Source of the DNA: Solitalea longa
GTDB lineage: Bacteria; Bacteroidota; Bacteroidia; Sphingobacteriales; Sphingobacteriaceae
Direction of reading: 5' to 3'
Assembly: GCF_002920915.1 (NCBI RefSeq)
Contig: NZ_PQVF01000011.1
Coordinates: 97,199 to 161,198, forward strand
Length of the DNA stretch: 64,000 nt
Position numbers and translations under genes: made by a program
The notes under the pieces: generated by a model
What the model saw: the letters and a program-made list of their open reading frames with translations, nothing else
Database searches by the model: none
Told to the model about the DNA's origin: nothing
Part shown: positions 54,157 to 62,546 of the stretch, piece after piece
Layout: each line of letters begins with the position of its first letter
Position numbering within the stretch: position 1 is the first letter of the stretch

Positions 54157-55113
54157 ATGACCTTTATCGCTTCTGTAATTGCTAAAGATGGAGTTGCTAT
54201 GGTTGCAGACTCATTTGTAACTACAATTGAGCATTCTATTGACAAAGATGATTTTATTGATTATTTATCAAAAACTAAATCAAAAACCACCATACCAATA
54301 ACTGATTTAATAAACTTATTTCAAAGAAGAGCTTCGCATACACGAAATTATGCAGATAAGTTATTTCAGTTTGATGACTACTCTGCAATTGCTACTGCAG
54401 GTTCTGCCTATATTAATGGAGTTGAGATAAAGGATATTGTTAAGAAAATTGCTGCAGAAATGCAAATTGATAAATCTGTATATTATTCCAGGGATATTGA
54501 AGACATTTTGAAGGAGTTTTGTAACTATATAAAAAAGGACGTTCTGGAGCATCTAACGAAATACGATTGTGGAGAAACAGATTTTATATTTTCTCATTTT
54601 AACAGAGCTGCAGATTTACCACAGATTTTCTTAATCAGAATTAAATCACAAACAAAGGATAACCATGATCCAAACGATACTGATATTGTAACATACAGTG
54701 ATAGAACACATTTGAAAATATTAACCGATGGACAGGATGGCTTTGTTGATAGATTAATCTTTGGATCACTTTATACTAACACACTTGAAATAAAAAATCA
54801 CTTTATTGATTATATATTAAAAACATTCAAACCTAAAGCTGAAAAAAGAAAGGAAATAATTGAAGCAATTAATGATTTTGAGTTCATAAGGGATATTGTA
54901 ACCAAGGATTTTTTTTCATTAAAATTTAGGGAGCTAAGTCTCCAAGAAGCAGTAAACCTGGCTGCATTATTGATTAAAATAATAATGGATATCCAGGTTT
55001 ATACAGAAAAAATACCAACAGTAGGCGGTCTAATTAGGTTAGCAGTAATACAAAAGGAAACAGGTTTTCAATGGATTTCAGGGGATAAGATTTTACCGTC
55101 CAAGATAATTTAG
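54157..55113 (+). CDS. Putative proteasome/HslV-like Ntn hydrolase
   Basis: 318 residues. The N-terminus MTFIASVIAKDGVAMVADSF, followed by VTT, looks like the first strands of a proteasome beta-type subunit: Thr right after Met (possible Thr1 nucleophile), G-(V)-A-M-V-A-D-S with Asp at the usual position 17. After an insertion of about 40 residues, ADKLFQFDDYSAIATAGSAY resembles the K33 strand-turn and G-rich segment of HslV. The rest has no recognised motif. It lies 42 bp downstream of hsdS and may belong to the same operon. The fold is inferred by eye. Confidence 0.55.
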   Translation: MTFIASVIAKDGVAMVADSFVTTIEHSIDKDDFIDYLSKTKSKTTIPITDLINLFQRRASHTRNYADKLFQFDDYSAIATAGSAYINGVEIKDIVKKIAAEMQIDKSVYYSRDIEDILKEFCNYIKKDVLEHLTKYDCGETDFIFSHFNRAADLPQIFLIRIKSQTKDNHDPNDTDIVTYSDRTHLKILTDGQDGFVDRLIFGSLYTNTLEIKNHFIDYILKTFKPKAEKRKEIIEAINDFEFIRDIVTKDFFSLKFRELSLQEAVNLAALLIKIIMDIQVYTEKIPTVGGLIRLAVIQKETGFQWISGDKILPSKII

Positions 55114-55147
55114 TAATTTTACAGACAATTTTCCTATTAATAGAAAT

Positions 55148-55363
55148 ATGAAAGCAATCAATAAAAATAATGACTCCATAGCTTGGATCCAGCTTTCTGA
55201 TAAAATGAGGGATGCGGAGGAAACGAAGTATAGAGATGCCCTTGAATTGCAAAATAAAGTTCATATGATCATGGGCACTAATGATATTAAAATCAGTATT
55301 CCCAAAAACTCGAAAGCATTAAATTCATTTAAAGAGAAAGTGCATTTTAGAGCTCCTAAATAA
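55148..55363 (+). CDS. Small charged protein after the Ntn-like gene
   Basis: 71 residues, helical and charged (SDKMRDAEETKYRDALELQN), ending FRAPK. No recognised family. 34 bp downstream of the Ntn-like gene and in the same direction; its stop codon lies within the arm of a long terminator hairpin. Possibly an accessory of the same module. Confidence 0.55.
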   Translation: MKAINKNNDSIAWIQLSDKMRDAEETKYRDALELQNKVHMIMGTNDIKISIPKNSKALNSFKEKVHFRAPK

Positions 55364-55404
55364 TAAAAGTGGCTTTCGCCACTTTTATTATTTAGGAGCT
55401 CTAA
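55347..55404. terminator. Exceptionally long bidirectional terminator hairpin
   Basis: Perfect 27-bp inverted repeat (TTAGAGCTCCTAAATAATAA... and complement) with a TTTC loop. The left arm contains the last codons and stop of the 55148 gene. It closes the hsd module. Confidence 0.9.
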
Positions 55405-55550
55405 CCGACTAGTCAAAGGTATGTGCAAACAAGTATTGTAAATAATAACATCAATTTTTTAAAGTAACGGGCACGATTTAAGTTTTTCAATGTTTCGTCC
55501 ATTTACCTCTGATTTCTTTCTAATTCAATTCTATTTACTTGATAATTAAC

Positions 55551-55597
55551 CTTTGCAACTTTGCAAAGCCTATATATGGTTTTGCAAAGTTGCAAAG
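55551..55597. repeat. 47-bp palindrome built from TTTGCAA motifs
   Basis: CTTTGCAACTTTGCAAA (55551-55567) and its exact complement (55581-55597), 13-nt AT-rich loop with TATATATGG. The motif CTTTGCAAAG also occurs at 55656-55665 and at 58299-58308, inside copies of the ATPase 3' end. Confidence 0.8.
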
Positions 55598-55614
55598 TCC
55601 TAATTGATTGATTT

Positions 55615-55725
55615 TTAACTATTTAAAAAATAGGTAATGCCGCCTTTTCCGTGGTCTTTGCAAAGTCGGTAAAAGCACCCGTTTGCACCGATTATGGCAA
55701 TGGGGATTTGAATGATTTGATGTGA
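55615..55725 (-). pseudogene. Fragment of the 3' end of the island ATPase gene (copy 2)
   Basis: Minus-strand codons read IIQIPIAIIGANGCFYRLCK, DHGKGGITYFLNS, then TAA, parallel to QIPITIIGTNGSFYRLCKDH of the intact gene. Only the last about 35 codons are present. It lies at the left edge of the 55.8-58.1 kb module. Confidence 0.85.
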
Positions 55726-55840
55726 TTTTACAGCTTCTTTTCAAGAAGTATTACATTCCTTCCAAATCACCTTTCCTTTTAGTACTTCTATATTGTGCAA
55801 CAGTTACGGGGTTGCGATACTTCTTAGGAGAAGTTAATTT

Positions 55841-57559
55841 TTAATTAATGCTAGGATACGCTCCTAGGGTAACTTGTACCCTTTGCTCTTGAAAAACATT
55901 CGGATTTATTGTTGGCGTTATCAATGTTAGGTAAATTTTATCTCCTGCTTTAAAATGATTTAATGCATCTATTAAGGTTTGACCACTATAAACTGAATAT
56001 GAACCTATTCTTGTCATAAGTGTACCTGGAGTAATGTTACTCTGATGAAGTGCCCCACCTACTGTAATAGGACCAATAAAAACTCCATTAATATTTTGCA
56101 TAGAAAGGCTAAATCCATTGGAGATATACAAATTATTTTGGAAAGAAATTGCGTCTATTGTGCCCAATGAAGCTTTAAATTTCACTTCCTCTGAAACTGT
56201 AACCGGTTGGGTAACAATATGCTGAATAGATATTACCTTAAATTGATTCCAATTTGCTGCCATACTTTGCATTTCACTACTATTCAATACCCTTCGAAAT
56301 GAATTATTGGAAATTGCAGAATTACTTCCCCATCTTACCCCATTTGCAATAAAACCTATGTAATCATTTTTGCCTAAAGCAGCAACAGCGGCTTCAAAAT
56401 TAGGTGTTAAATTGGGATTGTTATTTTGCAATGACTCTACATACTTCAAATGCAAATTTTGCAAAGCTGTATTTCCTTCAGTTATTGCCTTTTCAGCCGC
56501 ATTAATATGGTTTTGTATTGCTTCCTGCTGAGATAGAGTAGGAAAGAATTTATTTTCAAATTCTTTAACCATTTGATCATCGGCATCATACATTTCAATT
56601 GTTGTATTGGATATACTGCTAGAATTGTATTGTTGATTTATTTGTTGGTCAAAAGATGATCTGATTGATTTCTGGCTACTGCCCAAACCCAAAAAAGACC
56701 AACCGCTTGAGGTTTGACTGACACTACTTTGATAAGCTTCACTTAAAAATTGATTTACAATTGCAGTTGCATCTATATGTGCACTAATGGTACTACTTTT
56801 AGAATCTTTGAATTTATAACTAAATAATATTTGACCATTACCGCCTGCGATAAGATTCTTGACATAATCAGACGGATTATCAATAGTAATTTTACTAAGG
56901 GACTTGCCTGTAGTAATCCATGTGGCAGGAATGCGTTTGGTATAAACAACTTCACTTCCCGCTTCAACTATTATCTCTAATTCTGTCAATGAGATTATTT
57001 GAGCTTTGTAGCGAGTATTATAGTCGTTGATAAGCTGCTGTTGTGGAGTAATTGCGTTGACTTCGTAATTATTCGCCATTGTCATAATTTGATTATATAA
57101 AATGGGATCCGAATTCACAAAAGGATTAACTAATGGTATTCCAGCAGAATTCTTTACTATTGGAGAATAAAAAGACTTAATTGTACTATGACCGTTTATG
57201 GCGGCATCAATTGCAGCTTTTTGACTTTCGTTAGGTAATGCTAAATCTTGGGTAACTGGAATAATCATAGCCCTAATATTTTCATCACTTTGATAAGTTT
57301 CACGCCCCTGTTGGTCAATGAACTTTATTTTAGTCAAATCCAGTTTGAGAATAGGCAATAAATATATTCTGGCAGTGGCACCATTTACTGCATTTTCATA
57401 GAAGCCATGAGCTGTATAGGGATAATACTTCCCATTATTGTCAATGGCAATGTAGTTTTCAACGTCAAATCGGTTAGAATTTGGAGTTACCTGAGAATAT
57501 GCAGAGTAAATACTGGGAAAGAATATAATAGCTAAGAAGATGAAATAATTTTTTTTCAT
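55841..57559 (-). CDS. Large secreted protein with PDZ-like C-terminus
   Basis: 572 residues: signal peptide MKKNYFIFLAIIFFPSIYSA, then a large Asn/Ser/Gln-rich part with helical stretches (about 330-380). The last about 100 residues look PDZ-like: GPITVGGALHQSNITPGTLM, SVYSGQTLIDALNHFKAGDK and a strand IYLTLI. No catalytic motif is recognised. It lies 8 bp after the secreted DUF5675 gene, so the two are co-expressed. Confidence 0.65.
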   Translation of the reverse strand: MKKNYFIFLAIIFFPSIYSAYSQVTPNSNRFDVENYIAIDNNGKYYPYTAHGFYENAVNGATARIYLLPILKLDLTKIKFIDQQGRETYQSDENIRAMIIPVTQDLALPNESQKAAIDAAINGHSTIKSFYSPIVKNSAGIPLVNPFVNSDPILYNQIMTMANNYEVNAITPQQQLINDYNTRYKAQIISLTELEIIVEAGSEVVYTKRIPATWITTGKSLSKITIDNPSDYVKNLIAGGNGQILFSYKFKDSKSSTISAHIDATAIVNQFLSEAYQSSVSQTSSGWSFLGLGSSQKSIRSSFDQQINQQYNSSSISNTTIEMYDADDQMVKEFENKFFPTLSQQEAIQNHINAAEKAITEGNTALQNLHLKYVESLQNNNPNLTPNFEAAVAALGKNDYIGFIANGVRWGSNSAISNNSFRRVLNSSEMQSMAANWNQFKVISIQHIVTQPVTVSEEVKFKASLGTIDAISFQNNLYISNGFSLSMQNINGVFIGPITVGGALHQSNITPGTLMTRIGSYSVYSGQTLIDALNHFKAGDKIYLTLITPTINPNVFQEQRVQVTLGAYPSIN

Positions 57560-57567
57560 ATTGTAGA

Positions 57568-58044
57568 CTATTTAAATGTTATCGTTATTTTTTTGTTGGG
57601 TGTACTGTTCGGATTATCAGTCCCATAAAATGCATCTTTTAACTTTGAATAGGCTGTTGAGCTATTAAGAACACTACAATTATCAACTTTGGCATCTGCG
57701 CCAACTAAAATACATCCCTCAGTTTGTTTAGTATAATTACCCATATGAACTTGTACACCAGTTCTATTAGGTACATTTTCTAACTGAATTCTCCACTTAT
57801 CAGTTTTGTCATATCTCAATATTCCATTGTAAGTTCCTACAGGTATACAACTAATATTATTTAAATTGTCTTTCCATGGCAACTCTAGTGAATAACAAAT
57901 TACTTCTCCATCCGCAATTAAGTAGCCCATAGTACAATTGCTCGATGATAGTTTTCTTTCAACTATCAATTCGAATTTGTTTTGTGAGGAACCAGCTGTA
58001 GAAAGTAATACAGATAATATCATTGTTAATAATGTGAATTTCAT
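57568..58044 (-). CDS. Secreted DUF5675 protein
   Basis: About 158 residues from MKFTLLTMILSVLLSTAGSS (a longer start at 58074 adds MKKPILNTKN). After the signal peptide comes a DUF5675 domain: VERKLSSSNCTMGYLIADGE, CYSLELPWKDN, CIPVGTYNGILRYDK, VQVHMGNYTKQTEGCILVG. The spaced His (HMGN) and Cys (GC) are kept, as in the 24724 paralogue. Here the protein is exported. First gene of a two-gene operon with the large secreted protein. Confidence 0.8.
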   Translation of the reverse strand: MKFTLLTMILSVLLSTAGSSQNKFELIVERKLSSSNCTMGYLIADGEVICYSLELPWKDNLNNISCIPVGTYNGILRYDKTDKWRIQLENVPNRTGVQVHMGNYTKQTEGCILVGADAKVDNCSVLNSSTAYSKLKDAFYGTDNPNSTPNKKITITFK

Positions 58045-58256
58045 ATTTTTTGTATTTAAAATAGGTTTTTTCAAATTACACTTTCGGTGTTTTCCTTTAG
58101 GTAGGTACTATTGGTTGCGAGCTAATAAAATAAAATAAAACTAATTTAACTATTTGTAAAATAATAAGTTTAATTTTTATTATTGGCAATAAAAGCAGAA
58201 ATAGAATAAAAGGAAGGAAAAAGACTGAATCAATATTTGGAATTTTGAGTTTGATT

Positions 58257-59390
58257 TTAATTATTTAAGAAATAAACAATACCGCCTTTTCCGTGGTCTT
58301 TGCAAAGACGGTAAAAGCTTCCGTTTGTACCAATAATGGTTATGGGAATTTGCATGATTTGCTTGATGCGGTTTTCAAGGGTTCGTGGTTTACAATCGAA
58401 TTCTTCCGTCAATAAATCAAACAATTGCTTCTTGCTCATTGGTTCTGTTAAGGTGTGTCCCAGGAAGTCGCACATTTCCTCCAAATCATTTTTCTTCTGC
58501 AATTCACCCAACACATCTGCTACTTTTTCGGGAGTTGCTAAAACTAACCCTTTCTCTTCATCAGAATATTGAGAATAAAAGGGATCATGTTTTCTGGAAC
58601 TACGGCATTTTAGATAAGTAACTTTAATAAGGTCTGAAAATCGTCCATTGGCATCCTTCTCAAAACCTACCTGAATGACAGTGGATGCCTTGTTCATAAT
58701 CTCGGTACCTAAATGGCCTCGTGCTTTATCGCCAGCACCCGGATTTTCATGGATCAAGCAAAGAAAAGTTACATCATAACGATTGATGCTTTGGTTCATC
58801 ATGTCAATTAATCGCATACTGTCTTTAGTATCGTTGAAATTAAAAATACAGTCGGTAACTACATCGAGTACAATAAACAAATGGTTTTTATATTTTACAC
58901 GAACATATTCCAGGTAAATATTGAGCATTTCGAATCGTTCTTCCCGTTCAAATTCTAACAATGAGATGTAGTCGAAATTTTGGGGATGATCTTCAATTTG
59001 ATAACCTGCCTTAATTTGAATTTGCTGTAAAGAATACGGCAATTGCTCGGATAGATTGCGCTCCGTATCGACATAACATATGGCATAAGACTTTTGCAGG
59101 TCGGTTGTGAAATTCAAGAGTTCACGTTTATACATCGGCTTTTTTAACAATACGCTACAGATGGCTTCGGCCAAACGACTTTTATGCACTCCGGCTTTTC
59201 CCTGGATTACATTTATGGTACGTGGAAAGAATACAGAATTTTCGTTTTGCCAAAGAATGGGCGAACTGAAGGTGATCGGCATTGATTTATTACGTTGTAT
59301 TTTCTTGCGGGATTCTAAGAGCCGATCCAGGCGATCATCTGGAGCCGGCTGTATTTCATTGATATTTTTAGGAGGGGGTAAATGAATCAT
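58257..59390 (-). CDS. RecA-like/RepA-type AAA ATPase of the island core
   Basis: 377 residues. A RecA-like ATPase with NVIQGKAGVHKSRLAEAICS (variant Walker A GKAGVHKS, about 63-70) and Walker B-like LFIVLDVVTDCIFN (about 180), followed by FLCLIHENPGAGDKARGHLG. The C-terminal about 80 residues look like winged helix-turn-helix (SKKQLFDLLTEEFDCKPRTL). This resembles RepA/primase-helper ATPases of Bacteroidota integrative elements. It is the intact form of the decayed copies at 41.7 and 55.6 kb. Confidence 0.8.
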   Translation of the reverse strand: MIHLPPPKNINEIQPAPDDRLDRLLESRKKIQRNKSMPITFSSPILWQNENSVFFPRTINVIQGKAGVHKSRLAEAICSVLLKKPMYKRELLNFTTDLQKSYAICYVDTERNLSEQLPYSLQQIQIKAGYQIEDHPQNFDYISLLEFEREERFEMLNIYLEYVRVKYKNHLFIVLDVVTDCIFNFNDTKDSMRLIDMMNQSINRYDVTFLCLIHENPGAGDKARGHLGTEIMNKASTVIQVGFEKDANGRFSDLIKVTYLKCRSSRKHDPFYSQYSDEEKGLVLATPEKVADVLGELQKKNDLEEMCDFLGHTLTEPMSKKQLFDLLTEEFDCKPRTLENRIKQIMQIPITIIGTNGSFYRLCKDHGKGGIVYFLNN

Positions 59391-59401
59391 AGTATAGAGA
59401 T

Positions 59402-59454
59402 GATTACACAGATTTTATATGAGATTACACTGATAGAAAAAGGATTACACTGAT
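59402..59454. repeat. Three GATTACAC repeats at about 20-bp spacing
   Basis: GATTACAC at 59402, 59423 and 59443; the last two are GATTACACTGAT. They occupy the gap just upstream of the ATPase gene. Similar sequences occur widely in Bacteroidota intergenic DNA. Confidence 0.6.
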
Positions 59455-59460
59455 ATCAGC

Positions 59461-59820
59461 TTATATCTCCATGAAGTAAATTTTAAAGGTAGAAAACTCT
59501 TTACGGACAGTGATTACATAATCTAAGGGGTGTTTGCCGGATATTTTCTTGTACTTCTCGATGCAGTCGTCAATGCCCAATAGTATTATTTGGAAGTTGA
59601 GATTTTCCATTCTGTATAGCAATTCTGTAATGAGGTCAAAGCGGGTCTTATCATATAAAACCCGTTGATATAAGCGATATAGTTCGTTTTCATCCGCATT
59701 TGCTTCTCCCCTCTTTTTCTTATAAAACTCCACGTAGGATTTGAGCTTTTCTCCATCGGTTTCCATTACGTCTTGAATACTGCTTAATAGTTGGTGCCAG
59801 TTTAAATTTTGAGGATTCAT
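59461..59820 (-). CDS. Unrecognised island-core protein
   Basis: 119 residues, helical and charged (LNWHQLLSSIQDVMETDGEK; RGEANADENELYRLYQRVLY), no signal peptide or motif. It lies between the HTH gene and the ATPase in the same orientation and is probably part of the integration/maintenance operon. Function unknown. Confidence 0.6.
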   Translation of the reverse strand: MNPQNLNWHQLLSSIQDVMETDGEKLKSYVEFYKKKRGEANADENELYRLYQRVLYDKTRFDLITELLYRMENLNFQIILLGIDDCIEKYKKISGKHPLDYVITVRKEFSTFKIYFMEI

Positions 59821-59832
59821 AAAGTAGACGAA

Positions 59833-60120
59833 TTAAAATTTACCAGGTTTAAATGATTTGTTGTAGTGCTTGCGTAATAATTCCTGAACGTCAACTAGCT
59901 TGTAGTAAATTTTATTACCAATTTGAGAAAAGGAGATTTTGCCTTCATCGCGCCAAGTTTGGGCTGTACGCTTGCTGATTTTTAATAACTGCAGAAACTC
60001 AGAGTTATCGATAAAAGTCTCTCCAGCATCCTTTTGTGGTGCACCAACTTTTTGATTGATTTCATCCAGACGATTAAGGATAGTTTCGTACTGATCTTTT
60101 GTTAAAATGATTGCTTCCAT
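59833..60120 (-). CDS. Excisionase-like helix-turn-helix protein
   Basis: 95 residues from MEAIILTKDQYETILNRLDE (a longer start at 60168 is rejected). A MerR/excisionase-type HTH (HTH_17) is visible: EFLQLLKISKRTAQTWRDEG and KISFSQIGNKIYYKLVDVQE. Such proteins control the direction of integrase action or transcription of the core. Neighbouring the integrase supports that role. Confidence 0.85.
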   Translation of the reverse strand: MEAIILTKDQYETILNRLDEINQKVGAPQKDAGETFIDNSEFLQLLKISKRTAQTWRDEGKISFSQIGNKIYYKLVDVQELLRKHYNKSFKPGKF

Positions 60121-60252
60121 GTTTTTTGTTTTATTGGAAGCAAATGAGGGGAAAAGGGAAAAGTCCAACAGTCCTAAAAATGGTCTTTTAGGACTGTTTT
60201 TATTGAAACATGCGCTTTTTGGAAGTACGGGAAAGAAATTTAAATTGCTGAT

Positions 60253-61113
60253 TTAGGACCTTATTAAGGACTCTATATCTATTTGCTTATTTTCTTTGGG
60301 GCGTTTGTCGATCCGGGAAGGATTTAAAATGGTTTTCATCGTTTCTACTGAAATCTCTCTTCCATCTTTGTCTAAAAAAGTTTGAGATATTAGTTCAGCT
60401 GTTTGTTGAACAGTTAAATCTAGGTAAGATTTGCCATTGGTTTGCCGTAGACTTGTTAATTGAAAGAACAAGTCGCCGAGAACATTTACATTCCCTAACC
60501 AACGTGCTTTAATTACTAATGTGGATTTAGGTTGTCCGTACTTTTCATCGAGTTCTGCAACCTGATTAATCTTTTCAATTTCAAGATCAATTTGAGCATC
60601 AAATTCGGGTTTAATAGGTTTGGGCTCCTCATGTCGGAATTGCAAATACTCTGTTTTACACTTTATTAAATACTTTAATTTTTCAGGATAGGAATCAAGC
60701 TTGCAGAGTTCTTTTGAGACCTCATCAAAATCAAATTTCCGGTATTTTTTAAAGAGCCTAAGCTCTGCATCTTTTAATTCATCTACCACCAAGGCATGTT
60801 TCATTAACCAGCCTAAGGTTATAAAGCGATCCTTATCCTTGTCTACCCTACCTGCCAATAACATACGAAGAGAATGTAACCATGAGATGGGATCAGTTAA
60901 TCCTTTAATTTGATGCTTTACAAATTCCTGGCATTCTTCGAGTTTCCAGTTTTCGAATTTTTTAATTAGAACGGAACAATATTGGATATTTTCAATTTGT
61001 TTGATACCCAAGAAGTCGTCTGTAACTAAATCGTAAGGGTGGGCTTTGGAGATAGCAGTATTAACCACCAATCGCTCGTTAAAGACGATAGGTAAATTTA
61101 AATCGTTTGACAT
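60253..61113 (-). CDS. Unrecognised island-core protein
   Basis: 286 residues from MSNDLNLPIVFNERLVVNTA (the longer frame to 61173 adds a hydrophobic leader in an AT-rich region). Helical and charged, with no signal or motif. I recall similar genes between integrase and HTH genes of Bacteroidota islands but cannot name the family. It is likely in the core operon. Confidence 0.6.
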   Translation of the reverse strand: MSNDLNLPIVFNERLVVNTAISKAHPYDLVTDDFLGIKQIENIQYCSVLIKKFENWKLEECQEFVKHQIKGLTDPISWLHSLRMLLAGRVDKDKDRFITLGWLMKHALVVDELKDAELRLFKKYRKFDFDEVSKELCKLDSYPEKLKYLIKCKTEYLQFRHEEPKPIKPEFDAQIDLEIEKINQVAELDEKYGQPKSTLVIKARWLGNVNVLGDLFFQLTSLRQTNGKSYLDLTVQQTAELISQTFLDKDGREISVETMKTILNPSRIDKRPKENKQIDIESLIRS

Positions 61114-61241
61114 AGCAGAATAAAGAAGTAGATTGTAATACAATTTTATCAAATTGTTAACAAAACGAGGCAATCAAAAGTAAATAAATGACATATTTGT
61201 CATCTTACTTCTAATATTATCAATAGAATTAAGCTGAAAAC

Positions 61242-62474
61242 TTACAAATTTGTAGGTGTAGGGGCTGCTTTTTCATTAAATATTTCCATCGCCTTATCAA
61301 GATCCTCGTTAACAATTTTCGCATAAATCTGTGTGGTTCTGATATCACTGTGACCAAGCAATTTGGAAACATACTCGATGCGCATTCCTTTTTTAAGTGC
61401 TCGGGTTGCAAAAGTATGACGGGCAATATGAAAGGATAGTTTCTTCTCAAAATTCAATTTACCTGCTAACCACTTCAAATTTTTATTAATATAAGCTGTA
61501 TGGGTTGAAACTTCCCGAAATAGAAAGTCCTTATCTTCATAATCCATGGCATTGTTGAAAATTGGAAAAATGAAATCCGCTGCTGATTTGGTGCCTTTCT
61601 TGTATTTAGCAATAATCTCAAGAGCCTTGCCCGGGAGCTTAATAGATACTACGCTGCCAGTTTTTTGAGTTTGCAATAAAATCCTTTCACCATCGAAGTT
61701 TTCCCATTTTAATTGGAGCATATCGGAAACTCTAATTCCTCCAGCATAAGCCGAGAAGATAAACATATCACGATGTGTATCGACTTTAGTAAATGGAGTT
61801 AGCTTATATTCTTCTATCTTTTTTATTTCATCCTCGGTAAGGAATTCACGAGTGCCTGGCTGCCTTGTGATTTTGAACTTGTAAAAGGGATTCTTATCAA
61901 TGGTTACCATATCTTCATTGATGGCCTCTTGAAAAACTCGACGAATAAATTTTAGATTATGGTAGATTGTGTTATGGCTATTATGATAATGGGTCTTCAA
62001 AAATGCTTCATATTTTTTTAACCAAGCTACATCTATCTCATCAAAGTATAAGTCGCCTGTGGGGGTAAAAGCTTCAATCTTTTTTAAAAGTGATTTATAC
62101 TTACGGTAGGTGCTGAGGTTTTTCCTTTCAAGATGTTCCAGGTATTTATTTGCGAAGGGTCCGAAAGAAACTGCGGGCTTACCGATAACCATTTCCTTCA
62201 TGGATTTTGGAGATACAGTTTTCGATTTCGTTTGTAAATCCAAAATGATGTTTTCGGCTTCAGCAATCTTATTGGTCAAATAATTATTAAACCTTTGAGA
62301 GTTGGGATGCCCCTTTTTAATCCTTAGTTTTTTTTCGTCCCAAAATTTAGGATCAATCTTTATTCCTACTGAAATAAATTTGGCTTTACGATCCTTTATG
62401 ATACGAAGGTAAAGTGGAGCTTCTCCTTTAGAGTCTAACTTTTTTGATCTAATAACAACAGTTGTAGATGCCAT
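61242..62474 (-). CDS. Tyrosine-family site-specific integrase
   Basis: 410 residues. An arm-binding/SAM-like N-terminal domain (SKKLDSKGEAPLYLRIIKDR; AYEAFLKTHYHNSHN-like helices) precedes a catalytic domain with Arg in AYAGGIRVSDMLQLKWENF, HxxR in SFHIARHTFATRALKKGMR, then LGHSDIRTTQIYAKI with the nucleophile Tyr. It lies about 185 bp from attR and reads away from it, the normal place for the integrase of an ssrA-targeting island. Confidence 0.95.
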   Translation of the reverse strand: MASTTVVIRSKKLDSKGEAPLYLRIIKDRKAKFISVGIKIDPKFWDEKKLRIKKGHPNSQRFNNYLTNKIAEAENIILDLQTKSKTVSPKSMKEMVIGKPAVSFGPFANKYLEHLERKNLSTYRKYKSLLKKIEAFTPTGDLYFDEIDVAWLKKYEAFLKTHYHNSHNTIYHNLKFIRRVFQEAINEDMVTIDKNPFYKFKITRQPGTREFLTEDEIKKIEEYKLTPFTKVDTHRDMFIFSAYAGGIRVSDMLQLKWENFDGERILLQTQKTGSVVSIKLPGKALEIIAKYKKGTKSAADFIFPIFNNAMDYEDKDFLFREVSTHTAYINKNLKWLAGKLNFEKKLSFHIARHTFATRALKKGMRIEYVSKLLGHSDIRTTQIYAKIVNEDLDKAMEIFNEKAAPTPTNL

Positions 62475-62521
62475 AATTATAGTATTTAGAGTATAAATAT
62501 GATATTCTAAATATACGAAAT

Positions 62522-62546
62522 GGGTACAACAATGGGTACAACATTT
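62522..62546 (+). repeat. Right-end GGTACAACA double motif
   Basis: Two GGTACAAC(A) copies 12 bp apart followed by TTTTA, in the same orientation as at 23790-23814. Candidate arm-type integrase sites. Confidence 0.6.

Noticed and set aside
59402..59454. GATTACAC repeats considered as a CRISPR array
   Set aside because: Repeat word is only 8-12 bp with 9-13 bp between copies, and no cas genes are present.
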